5,301 bases of DNA, taken from positions 1 to 5,301 of the forward strand of contig CACXEL010000408.1 of NCBI GenBank assembly GCA_902766655.1, written 5' to 3'. The stretch comes from an uncultured Lachnospiraceae bacterium (GTDB taxonomy: Bacteria; Bacillota; Clostridia; Lachnospirales; Lachnospiraceae). The notes below the pieces were generated by a model. The model made no database searches, was not told where the DNA came from, and was given only the letters and a program-made list of their open reading frames with translations. The translations under genes and the position numbers were made by a program. Below, one piece after another: positions 1 to 5,301 of this stretch (position 1 is the first letter of the stretch; the number at the start of each line of letters is the position of its first letter).

Positions 1-932
1 ACCAGCTCCCCCTTGGGGGTGACAAAGGATCTCTCCGCGTCCAGGCGCATCAGGCAGCGCACCGGCTCGTTCTCCTGGCCGGTCAGCGTGTCAAAACCGT
101 GCTCATAGCGGAGGGCCATGCCCAGTGCCTGTTCCTTCGCGGTGGTGTCCTGGGTCTCGCCGTCGTACAGCTCGGAGAACCGGATCGCGCCGGTGGAGAC
201 CTGCCAGGTCTCGTCCGTGCCGATCACCTCACTGCTGCCGTCCGCGTAATCAATGCGGAGCATCGCAAGCAAGGCTGTCCGGTCGCCGTAGTTGTTGGGC
301 TGGGGATCAAAGCCCAGCTTCCCGCAGTACCAGCCGCGGCCCAGTGTAAAGCGCAGCTCGTTGACACCGGGTTCGAGCCCTATGGGATAGGCCTGATATT
401 GGAGGCGCTTATGATAGTTGGTCCAGCCGGGGGCAAAGAAGGTGTCATCCAGCTTATTTCCGTTCAGCTCTGCTTCATAGAGGCCAAGTGCTGTGGCATA
501 AAGGCGGGCGCGCTTCACTTCCTTTTCCACGCAGAAGATTTTGGTAAAGATCGGGCTTGACGCCTCCTCGGCGGGGAGGGGATGGGTGATCCACTCCGCG
601 TAGCCATCAAAGGCGCGGCCGTCCAGAAGCCCGGTCTCAAAATGGCTTTCCGCACGGGCTGTCTCCGTCCCGTCAGATACCTCGAGCTTCCAGACGTATT
701 CGGTGCAGGCCTTGAGCGCCGGTCCGCCATAGACAACAAAGGCGCTCTGCCCGCCGTCCACGAGACTGCTGTCCCAAACGGTATTCTCTCCGGTCATTAA
801 GGCAAGCCGATAATTCTTCTGATAAATGCTCTGCCGGTCGCTCCTCAGCTTCCAGCTGAAAGCGGGGCGCTTCTCGTCCAGCCCCAGGGGAGAGTTTTTC
901 TGTTCTACGGTAAGGTCATATAATGTAAGCAT
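1..932 (-). CDS. Alpha-L-rhamnosidase (GH78), N-terminal part, runs off left edge
   Basis: This is the first 310 codons of a glycoside hydrolase family 78 alpha-L-rhamnosidase, an enzyme that removes terminal L-rhamnose from plant glycosides and polysaccharides. The frame is open from the ATG at 930-932 to the window edge. Residues about 13-29 (NSPLGLDEKRPAFSWKL) match the start of the N-terminal fibronectin-III-like domain. Residues about 140-180 carry ARLYATALGLYEAELNG, then APGWTNYHKRLQYQAY, and then GRGWYCGKLG, the hallmark of the rhamnosidase N-terminal beta domain. Residues near 252 read SELYDGE, also typical of the family. Family members are usually around 850-1000 residues, so the catalytic (alpha/alpha)6 barrel and its acidic residues lie outside the window. 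AAAGGAG at 939-945, 6 bases upstream, supports the start. No signal peptide is seen, so a cytoplasmic enzyme acting on imported oligosaccharides is likely. It is probably co-transcribed with the upstream symporter. The family call is firm; the exact substrate is unknown. Confidence 0.9.
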   Translation of the reverse strand, partial: MLTLYDLTVEQKNSPLGLDEKRPAFSWKLRSDRQSIYQKNYRLALMTGENTVWDSSLVDGGQSAFVVYGGPALKACTEYVWKLEVSDGTETARAESHFETGLLDGRAFDGYAEWITHPLPAEEASSPIFTKIFCVEKEVKRARLYATALGLYEAELNGNKLDDTFFAPGWTNYHKRLQYQAYPIGLEPGVNELRFTLGRGWYCGKLGFDPQPNNYGDRTALLAMLRIDYADGSSEVIGTDETWQVSTGAIRFSELYDGETQDTTAKEQALGMALRYEHGFDTLTGQENEPVRCLMRLDAERSFVTPKGEL

Positions 933-951
933 CGAAATCTCCTTTCAAGAA

Positions 952-978
952 TGCCCACAGAGGAAAACCCTGTGGGCA
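952..978 (-). promoter_or_regulatory. Intercistronic stem-loop between symporter and rhamnosidase
   Basis: TGCCCACAG (952-960) and CTGTGGGCA (970-978) form a perfect 9-bp stem around a 9-base loop. Two more G-C pairs are possible if A961 is bulged, leaving an AAAA loop. Read on the minus strand, the stem lies 19 bases after the symporter stop codon, and about 6 bases separate it from the rhamnosidase ribosome binding site. The bases after the stem are TTCTTG, too weak for a confident full terminator. It may be a partial terminator or a 3'-end stabilising hairpin that makes transporter and enzyme levels differ. Confidence 0.6.
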
Positions 979-997
979 AGTTCAATGTCAGAATGGA

Positions 998-2398
998 TTA
1001 TTTGTTGGCTTCCGCAGCCTTGCGAGCCTCGATCTCGGCCATCATGTCAGTATACTTTGCCTCGATGTCGAAGCGGCTGACGATGATGAGAAGGATGATA
1101 AGGATAACAAGCGGCAGGTAGATGGAAAAGCCGTAGATGCCGTAGCGAACGGCGGTGGAGGCTGTAGCGGCTGAGGCGTCATAGTGGACAGCGGCCAGGA
1201 TCCAGCCAATGATGGAGCCGCCGAGACCGCCGGCGACCTTGGCACCAAAGCTGGTGGCGGAGGCGGACATGCCGATGATCTTGTTGCCGTAGAGGTAATC
1301 GTTGTAGTCCATGGCCATGGAGTTCATGGTGCCGCCCAGGCACATCATGGGGATGGTGGCGAAGCTGGGGAGCAGGCCGGCGGTCAGCGTGACGATCAGG
1401 TTGGCCGGGAAGACTACGCGGATTGCGGCGCCGATGATACCGATGGCGAAACCGATCTGCAGGGTCTTCTTTACGCCGAACTTTTTGGTCAGAGGACCGA
1501 CCACACCGAAGCCGACGAAGGTGGGAATGAGGCCGACAGCGCCCATGATACCGATCAGGTTGTCATTTCCAAGGATCCACTTGGCATAGTAGGTTCCCGC
1601 GGCACCGGACACAGCGTAGATGATCTGGACAAAGAGGTTGGCGACGAGGACGATGATCCAGTACTTGTTCTTAAAGAGCTTTCCGATGGCGTCGAAGAAG
1701 GGCAGGCCGTCGTCCGGCTTCTCCTCCATGGCAGCAGTCTCTTTGCTGTTCTTGTAGAGGATGAAGAGGAAGATCGCGCTCAGCACGCCGACGACCACGG
1801 CGAACTTGATATAGGAGGCCTGGTCAGCTACACCGTTGGGGCCGAGGGCGTTGGTGATGGGGACCAGGGCGATGGCGATGATCATGCCGATTACATAACC
1901 GATTGCCGCGCGGAAGATACCCATGGTGTTTCGCTCATCGATACTCTTGGTCCGCATGACCATGATGGCGCCATAGGGAATGGCGATGGCCGTGGAGACG
2001 ATGGCCGAGGCAAAAATGTTGGTGATGAAGAGGTAAGCCGCCAGGCCAATGCCGGTCAGCCCCTTGGGGACCGTGAACAGCGCGATGATGGCGACCATGG
2101 CGGGGATAGCCATACGAAGGAACCAGGGACGGCACTTGCCCTTGGGGCTCTTGCCGTTGTCCATGATCTTGCCCATGATGAGGTCGGTGAAGGCATCGCA
2201 GATCTTCGCCGCCAGCAGGATGTTTGCCGCCATGAGAGCGGAGACGCCCACCTTGTCCGTGTAGAAGTAAGTGATGGCGCTGATCAGGCCGCTGATGCCG
2301 TTGAGCGCGAACTGTCCGCCTGCGTCTGCCATGTAATCGCCGAAGCGCATGGTCTTCTGAATGCCCATTTTGTCTACGCCAAGAGGTTTCTTTGCCAT
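998..2398 (-). CDS. GPH-family (MelB-like) sugar:cation symporter
   Basis: This 466-residue membrane protein belongs to the glycoside-pentoside-hexuronide (GPH) family of the major facilitator superfamily, which imports sugars or glycosides with H+ or Na+. It is a full-length family member with about twelve hydrophobic segments. Diagnostic motifs are MRFGDYMADAGGQF (residues 17-30), DAFTDLIMG (68-76, with the two acidic residues of the MelB helix II cation site) and GKCRPW (87-92). A cytoplasmic loop RTKSIDERNTMG (149-160) and MDYNDYLYGNKIIG (363-376) follow. K387 in SFGAKVAGG matches the conserved helix XI lysine. The C-terminal tail after about residue 441 is hydrophilic. AGGAG at 2408-2412 lies 9 bases upstream of the ATG, supporting this start. 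The rhamnosidase follows after 65 bases and the AraC regulator is divergent, so the cargo is probably a rhamnose-containing disaccharide or glycoside. Substrate specificity cannot be read from sequence. Confidence 0.93.
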   Translation of the reverse strand: MAKKPLGVDKMGIQKTMRFGDYMADAGGQFALNGISGLISAITYFYTDKVGVSALMAANILLAAKICDAFTDLIMGKIMDNGKSPKGKCRPWFLRMAIPAMVAIIALFTVPKGLTGIGLAAYLFITNIFASAIVSTAIAIPYGAIMVMRTKSIDERNTMGIFRAAIGYVIGMIIAIALVPITNALGPNGVADQASYIKFAVVVGVLSAIFLFILYKNSKETAAMEEKPDDGLPFFDAIGKLFKNKYWIIVLVANLFVQIIYAVSGAAGTYYAKWILGNDNLIGIMGAVGLIPTFVGFGVVGPLTKKFGVKKTLQIGFAIGIIGAAIRVVFPANLIVTLTAGLLPSFATIPMMCLGGTMNSMAMDYNDYLYGNKIIGMSASATSFGAKVAGGLGGSIIGWILAAVHYDASAATASTAVRYGIYGFSIYLPLVILIILLIIVSRFDIEAKYTDMMAEIEARKAAEANK

Positions 2399-2445
2399 TG
2401 CTGTTTACTCCTTTTTTGAATGCTGTATAGCTTGTTTCTGAGTAA

Positions 2446-2454
2446 ATAATAGCA
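2446..2454 (-). promoter_or_regulatory. Candidate extended -10 promoter for symporter operon
   Basis: On the minus strand the sequence reads TGC TATTAT, an extended -10 with one mismatch to TATAAT. It lies about 48 bases upstream of the symporter ATG, giving a predicted leader of roughly 40 bases that includes the AGGAG site. No good -35 hexamer is present at 17 bases. That would fit an activator-dependent promoter, as expected with a divergent AraC protein. A second, weaker option lies further upstream (TTGAAA with an ATATAT about 17 bases on). Confidence 0.45.
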
Positions 2455-2523
2455 GGAAACATAAGCAGGATATATTAATAAAGAGATTCAATTTTCAAAT
2501 TTGTGATATAATAAAAAGCAGGA
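2451..2523. repeat. Three AGCAGGA direct repeats in divergent promoter region (putative operator half-sites)
   Basis: AGCAGGA occurs at 2451-2457, 2464-2470 and 2517-2523, all in the same orientation within the non-coding gap between the symporter and the regulator. The first overlaps the edge of the symporter -10 candidate, and the last covers the predicted transcription start of the regulator. AraC-family proteins usually bind direct repeats, so these are candidate operator half-sites, but the 13-base and 53-base offsets are irregular. One more copy lies inside the symporter gene (2214-2220). The copy at 2517 could partly be a coincidental purine-rich leader. Confidence 0.35.
2504..2512 (+). 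promoter_or_regulatory. Extended -10 promoter of the AraC-family gene
   Basis: The sequence TGA TATAAT is a perfect -10 hexamer preceded by the TG of an extended -10. The -35 region is poor (TTCAAT nearby with short spacing), which extended -10 promoters tolerate. Transcription would start near 2519. That is only about 7 bases before the ATG at 2526, so the promoter position favours the later ATG at 2571 as the real start of the regulator. Confidence 0.6.
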
Positions 2524-2557
2524 AAATGCAGATATTTCACATTGGATTCACAATGAA

Positions 2558-2564
2558 GAGAGGG
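2558..2564 (+). promoter_or_regulatory. Ribosome binding site that decides the regulator start
   Basis: GAGAGGG ends 6 bases before the ATG at 2571, which is good Shine-Dalgarno spacing. The upstream ATG at 2526 has AGGA only 2 bases away and lies almost at the predicted transcription start. The ATG at 2553 has no clear site. Confidence 0.5.
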
Positions 2565-2570
2565 CAGATC

Positions 2571-3776
2571 ATGGACCAGCTCATTACCATCTGCAGCCGC
2601 ATGTACACACTGCAGCGGCTCCCCCTGTCCCTGGTGGACGGAAAGGGTCGATACCTGCATTCCTGGCCCGAGACTTACCAGCACAGTATTCGTCCGGAAA
2701 TGAGCGCTCTGGTCATTCAGGACTTTATTCTGCAGGGGCGGGATCCGCTGCACCCGCTCATCAGCCTTATTAACAAAGGCTTTTTCTTCGGGGTCCTTCA
2801 AATCCATCCCGACCTGTATCTGATCATAGGCCTCGTCAGTCCCTACCGCCACAGCCGCCAGGAGCTGATGGAAATGTGCGTCGAGACAGTTTTCCCCGAG
2901 CAGATGCAGCGCTTCTGTGATGACGCCATGCAGGCACCGGTCCTGACGCTCCAGCAAATGCGCGCCTATGTCGCCGTGCTGACCCAGCTCTTCTCCGGCG
3001 AAAATATCCCCGAGGACAACATACTCTTCGATGACATCGAAAGCCGGGAAAACACCAGCGAAAAGAACTTCTCGACCATGCAGTTCCGCCAGCGCGAGGA
3101 CCTGGGAGAACACACCAAGCTGGGCTATGAAAACGCCTTCCGGCAGGCCATCCGCATAGGCCGCTCCGACCTGCTCATGAAAGCCCTCGCCAGTTCTGCA
3201 GGAGGCAGCGTAGGCGTTATGTCCCTCAACGAACTCCGCCAACGCAAATTCATGTTCATAAGCCTCGCGACCCTTGTCAGCCGGGCTGCCATGGAAGGCG
3301 GCCTCCCCGAAGAAACCGCCTATCTGCTCAGCGACCTCTACTGCCAGAAAATGGACATGCTCCAGAGCCAGTCCGACTTCGACCGCCTCTCCATAGGCAT
3401 GGCCATGGACTTCTGCGACAAAGTAGCCAAAAACAAACTCTCCGAGCACGTCTCTCCCATCATCCGCAAGGCCCTGAACTACATCTCTGTCCACCTCCAT
3501 GAGCCCATCAGCGTCGAAGACCTCGCCGCCCACTGTGGCCTCTGCCGCCGCAGCCTCTCCATCCGCTTCAAAAAAGAAATGGGTCTCGGCATCGTCGACT
3601 ACATCCAACAGGAAAAAATCACCGAAGCCCGCTTCCTCCTCGACCACACCAACCTGAGCCTCCCCCAGATCTCCGCCCACCTGAACTACTCCTCGCAGAG
3701 CTACTTCACGGTCCAATTCAAAAAAATCATCGGCGAAACCCCCGAACGCTACCGAAACCGTCCGAAGAACAACTGA
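2571..3776 (+). CDS. AraC-family transcriptional regulator
   Basis: This DNA-binding regulator is 401 residues from the preferred ATG at 2571, or 416 if the ATG at 2526 is used. The C-terminal AraC domain covers about residues 296-395. Its first helix-turn-helix is SVEDLAAHCGLCRRSLSIRF. The second, near LSLPQISAHLNYSSQSYF, leads into the family signature FKKIIGETPERYR. The roughly 290-residue N-terminal part is not a cupin-type arabinose-binding fold that I can recognise. Its middle, with FMFISLATLVSRAAMEGGLP followed by AYLLSDLYCQKM, resembles a region seen in many Firmicutes AraC proteins and presumably senses the ligand or mediates dimerisation. No membrane segment is seen. It is divergent from the symporter-rhamnosidase pair, which suggests local control of that operon and of itself. 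Ligand identity is inferred only from context. The second half of the gene is strongly biased to C-ending codons. Confidence 0.92.
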   Translation: MDQLITICSRMYTLQRLPLSLVDGKGRYLHSWPETYQHSIRPEMSALVIQDFILQGRDPLHPLISLINKGFFFGVLQIHPDLYLIIGLVSPYRHSRQELMEMCVETVFPEQMQRFCDDAMQAPVLTLQQMRAYVAVLTQLFSGENIPEDNILFDDIESRENTSEKNFSTMQFRQREDLGEHTKLGYENAFRQAIRIGRSDLLMKALASSAGGSVGVMSLNELRQRKFMFISLATLVSRAAMEGGLPEETAYLLSDLYCQKMDMLQSQSDFDRLSIGMAMDFCDKVAKNKLSEHVSPIIRKALNYISVHLHEPISVEDLAAHCGLCRRSLSIRFKKEMGLGIVDYIQQEKITEARFLLDHTNLSLPQISAHLNYSSQSYFTVQFKKIIGETPERYRNRPKNN

Positions 3777-3795
3777 CACCTGAAATCATCAGGCC

Positions 3796-3891
3796 GGTAT
3801 GATGTAACGCCTCCGTATGAGACAATAGTTGTTCCGCGGAAGATGTCGGTTATTCCGCGGAGGTATGATGTGACGCCTGCGTATGAGAAAA
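3796..3891. repeat. 30-base direct repeat pair with nested TCCGCGGA palindromes
   Basis: Bases 3796-3825 and 3862-3891 match at 27 of 30 positions, with a 66-base offset. Both contain GGTATGATGT and GTATGAGA. Between them TTCCGCGGA occurs at 3832-3840 and 3853-3861, 21 bases apart, and each copy includes the palindrome TCCGCGGA. The layout looks like a partly duplicated small intergenic element or a set of protein-binding sites. I do not recognise the element. Confidence 0.7.
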
Positions 3892-3908
3892 CTGAGAAGT
3901 CACATCAT
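3865..3908. repeat. 10-bp inverted repeat overlapping the second direct repeat
   Basis: ATGATGTGAC (3865-3874) pairs perfectly with GTCACATCAT (3899-3908) across 24 bases. The left arm lies inside the second 30-base repeat. The first 30-base copy carries one mismatch in the same arm (ATGATGTAAC). A competing 7-bp pairing is possible between GATGTCG (3842-3848) and CGACATC (3910-3916), so the RNA could adopt alternative folds. Confidence 0.55.
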
Positions 3909-3986
3909 GCGACATCACAGAATCCCATTTTTTCTCAGGGCAGGAGGGAGACCGCAGAAAGTCCCTGATTTCGGAACCTGAATTGT

Positions 3987-3992
3987 TTGACA
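3987..3992 (+). promoter_or_regulatory. Candidate -35 box upstream of acetyltransferase
   Basis: TTGACA is a perfect -35 hexamer 34 bases before the acetyltransferase ATG, in an AT-richer stretch. No convincing -10 lies 16-18 bases downstream (the sequence there is around TTAGCG). If it is used, the transcript would start within about 5 bases of the ATG. The site may be fortuitous. Confidence 0.25.
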
Positions 3993-4026
3993 TTTTACAC
4001 TATGCAGCATTAGCGGAATAAAAAAG

Positions 4027-4791
4027 ATGAGAAAAGTATCTGAAAAAGACTACCACATGTTCATTACATGGGCCAAGGCCAATACTGCCAACACCGTTTA
4101 CCCATCTTCTATAGCAGAAGGAATTCAATCAGGAGATATTTACGTAAATGATGATGCTGATGTGGAAACAGTGCTCTTTTGGCACCATTGCGGCTTCGGC
4201 TACATTTCGGGAAAGCCTTCATATGATTTTTTGAATGATATCTACTCCGTCATGACATCTGATCACAACCGAAAGAGATTGGTTCTCATAACATCTGATG
4301 AAGAAGTGGCAGACTACTTCCGTGATAAAGAAGTCCTTCTGGACTCCAGGGCAGAATACTCATACCTTTCTGATAGAAATATCAGTGCAACAGACATAAC
4401 TGGCTTCCGCATAGAACAGATAGATGAGGAAAACCTCTCAAGGATCGAAGGCAGAATCATACCGTCGTTCTCATGGAAAACACCTGATCAGTTTCTGAAA
4501 CACGGCTTTGGCTACATAGCGCTTGATCAGGAAAGGGTATGTGCCATTGCATTTTCAGCAGCTGTCAGCTCAGACGAAATAGACATCGGTGTCGAAACGC
4601 ATGAGGACTATCGCAGAAAGGGGCTCGCCGCAATACTGGCAGGCAGAATGTGTGAGCGTATTCTTAAAATCGGAAAAAAACCGGTCTGGGCACATTCAAT
4701 TTCCAACACAGGATCTATGAATACTGCTTTGAAATGTGGGTTTGTCAAGCATAAAGTAAATACTGTGATTCGTAGAAGAAATTCTGATTAA
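4027..4791 (+). CDS. GNAT-family N-acetyltransferase
   Basis: This 254-residue protein is predicted to transfer an acetyl group from acetyl-CoA to an unidentified amine. It resembles the two-part GNAT proteins of the GNAT_acetyltran type. Residues 1 to about 115 form a less conserved N-terminal domain, and about 125-250 form the GNAT fold. In the latter, IDIGVETHEDYRRKGLAAIL (186-204) carries the acetyl-CoA pyrophosphate loop (R-R-K-G-L-A), and SNTGSMNTALKCGF (226-239) is the usual following segment ending in a C-G-F turn. No signal peptide or membrane segment is seen. The start is the first ATG, but the ribosome binding site is poor (CGGA at 4014-4017). GC is visibly lower than in the flanking sugar genes: two sampled lines (4141-4200 and 4321-4380) count 29/60 and 25/60. 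This suggests independent acquisition. The repeat cluster begins 5 bases after the stop codon. Substrate and role are unknown. Confidence 0.85.
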   Translation: MRKVSEKDYHMFITWAKANTANTVYPSSIAEGIQSGDIYVNDDADVETVLFWHHCGFGYISGKPSYDFLNDIYSVMTSDHNRKRLVLITSDEEVADYFRDKEVLLDSRAEYSYLSDRNISATDITGFRIEQIDEENLSRIEGRIIPSFSWKTPDQFLKHGFGYIALDQERVCAIAFSAAVSSDEIDIGVETHEDYRRKGLAAILAGRMCERILKIGKKPVWAHSISNTGSMNTALKCGFVKHKVNTVIRRRNSD

Positions 4792-4796
4792 GGAAG

Positions 4797-5072
4797 ACGG
4801 AAGGCTACGACCGTCGCGGTGCGAGGAGCCTGGCAGCCGCCGTGAAGTCGGGTGGGCAGGTGTCTACTCCATAAGATGCGCCAATCGCACGGAAGGCTAC
4901 GACCATCGCAGTGCGCGGAGTGGGGCAGCCGCCGACAAGCCGGATGGTCAGGTGACTCCTCCAGAGGGGCTCTCGATTGTACGGAATGCTAGACGAACGC
5001 AGTGCGCGGAGTGGGGCAGCCGCCGTCAAGTCGGGTGGGCAGATGTCTCCTCTCTGAGGGCGTCCGAGGACG
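4797..5072. repeat. Three tandem GC-rich units of about 92 bases, direct orientation
   Basis: Units begin at 4797, 4889 and 4981, each opening with ACGGAA. Units 1 and 2 agree closely over their first 70 or so bases and then diverge. Units 2 and 3 share a 28-base identical stretch (4907-4934 and 4998-5025). The conserved core is a GTGGGGCAGCCGCCG stretch followed by a GTCGGGTGGGCAGATGTC-like stretch. A 92-base period is not divisible by three, so successive units fall into different frames, and the open frames crossing them are not coding repeats. The array starts 5 bases after the acetyltransferase stop. I do not recognise the repeat family. Confidence 0.8.
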
Positions 5073-5082
5073 GCCGGTACTT

Positions 5083-5109
5083 GAAGGCTGGCCCGCAGGG
5101 CCAGGCTTC
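5083..5109. repeat. Hairpin with GCA triloop in array spacer
   Basis: CTGGCCC (5088-5094) pairs perfectly with GGGCCAG (5098-5104) around a GCA loop. Beyond a G-G mismatch, GAAG (5083-5086) pairs with CTTC (5106-5109), giving 11 bp in all. No T-run follows on the plus strand (TTAAG), so it is not a standard intrinsic terminator in that direction. Confidence 0.6.
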
Positions 5110-5113
5110 TTAA

Positions 5114-5156
5114 GTGGGCCAGGGGCCGGTTCCGCAGGAACCGCCCCACGCCCCAC
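5114..5156. repeat. Long hairpin with second GCA triloop
   Basis: CGGTTCC (5127-5133) pairs with GGAACCG (5137-5143) around a GCA loop. The stem continues past a bulged C5126 with GGGG (5122-5125) to CCCC (5144-5147), and after an internal loop with GTGGG (5114-5118) to CCCAC (5152-5156), about 16 bp in total. It sits between the direct and inverted repeat units and shares its triloop with the preceding hairpin. Confidence 0.6.
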
Positions 5157-5164
5157 GGGTACCG

Positions 5165-5301
5165 CTGCCAGTCCGAGCGAGCGGGAGCGTCCCGAAGAGA
5201 GGAGACATCTGCCCGCCCGGCTGAGGCGGCTGTCCCACCCCCCGCTCGCTCGTCGCCTGCCAGTCCGAGCGAGCGGGAGCGTCCCGAAGAGAGGAGACAT
5301 C
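5165..5301. repeat. Inverted copies of the 92-base unit, with a 45-base perfect repeat, running off right edge
   Basis: Bases 5165-5209 are identical to 5257-5301, an offset of 92 bases, the same period as the direct array. On the reverse strand the segment reads like the direct units. GGGCAGATGTCTCCTCTCT (5037-5055) has its exact reverse complement at 5196-5214, and the preceding CAGCCGCC and CGGGYGGGC blocks also align. Between the copies, CCCGCTCGCTCG (5241-5252) and CGAGCGAGCGGG (5266-5277) form a perfect 12-bp stem with a 13-base loop. The array probably continues beyond the window. Confidence 0.75.

Larger units (their letters stand above)
3777..4026. other. Non-coding intergenic region, repeat-rich
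   Basis: No credible gene is seen in this 250-base stretch. Directly after the regulator stop, CCTGA (3779-3783) and TCAGG (3789-3793) can form a short 5-bp stem, but no T-run follows. The centre holds the direct repeats, palindromes and inverted repeat listed separately. A T6 run at 3928-3933 lies 19 bases after the last inverted-repeat arm, too far for an ordinary intrinsic terminator. The right end is AT-richer and leads into the acetyltransferase. Confidence 0.7.
4792..5301. other. Gene-free repeat cluster
   Basis: The whole 510-base stretch is explained by the repeat units and hairpins listed separately. No recognisable protein, tRNA, rRNA or mobile-element gene is seen. The reverse-strand open frames here are rich in R, P, G, A and S, as expected from translated GC-rich repeats, and show no domain. 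Confidence 0.7.

Noticed and set aside
99..800. Several short open frames on both strands inside the rhamnosidase region
   Set aside because: The minus-strand rhamnosidase frame is open throughout with family motifs. The others are shadows.
1184..2419. Plus-strand open frame of 411 codons opposite the symporter
   Set aside because: Its product is a D-, G- and H-rich shadow of the transporter codons with no domain. The minus frame has clear GPH motifs and a good ribosome binding site.
2496..2503. CAAATTTG palindrome just upstream of the regulator -10 as a repressor operator
   Set aside because: The dyad does not extend past 8 bp in an AT-rich stretch, so it is not distinguishable from chance.
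2475..3779. Minus-strand open frame of 434 codons opposite the AraC gene
   Set aside because: It arises from the C-ending codon bias of the regulator, has no recognisable domain, and the plus frame encodes an unmistakable AraC domain.
3865..3933. Intrinsic terminator for the AraC gene (10-bp stem followed by a T6 run)
   Set aside because: The T-run begins 19 bases after the stem and the loop is 24 bases, which does not fit a standard terminator.
4797..4888. Integron attC site following a GNAT cassette gene
   Set aside because: The placement just after the stop codon is suggestive, but I see no RYYYAAC / GTTRRRY core-site pair in the unit and no integrase gene.
4797..5072. CRISPR array
   Set aside because: The units are about 92 bases with gradual divergence, not short identical repeats separated by unique spacers of constant length, and no cas gene is present.
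4805..5300. Two overlapping minus-strand open frames in the repeat cluster
   Set aside because: They are translated GC-rich repeats whose 92-base period shifts frame in each unit. No domain or convincing start site is seen.

Overview
The window looks like a chromosomal accessory segment from a GC-rich gut-type member of the Clostridia (Firmicutes). The evidence is AGGAG-type ribosome binding sites, a GPH-family sugar/cation symporter next to a family 78 rhamnosidase, and an AraC regulator with a long N-terminal region of the kind common in Firmicutes. The exact genus cannot be read from the sequence.

Left part (1-3776) is a compact plant-glycan or glycoside utilisation locus. On the minus strand, a complete GPH sugar symporter (998-2398) is followed after a 65-base gap by the N-terminal 310 codons of an alpha-L-rhamnosidase (932 down to the left edge, continuing outside). 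A 9-bp hairpin sits in that gap. Divergently, on the plus strand, lies an AraC-family regulator (2571-3776). The shared AT-rich gap (2399-2570) holds an extended -10 promoter candidate for each direction and three copies of AGCAGGA. The likely logic is that the regulator senses a rhamnose-containing sugar and controls both itself and import plus hydrolysis. That logic is inferred from layout and was not tested.

Middle part (3777-4026) is non-coding and rich in small repeats: a 27/30-identical direct repeat 66 bases apart, two TCCGCGGA palindromes 21 bases apart, and a 10-bp inverted repeat. Then comes a GNAT-type acetyltransferase (4027-4791), clearly lower in GC than the sugar genes, which suggests a separate origin.

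Right part (4792-5301) has no credible gene. It is a cluster of GC-rich units of about 92 bases. Three units run in direct orientation (4797-5072) and start only 5 bases after the acetyltransferase stop codon. At least one and a half related units run in the opposite orientation (5165-5301, running off the window). Between them lies a spacer with two strong hairpins, both with a GCA triloop. The 92-base period is not a multiple of three, so this is not a coding repeat. This repeat cluster is the least explained part of the window. No obviously new defence or mobile system is visible.
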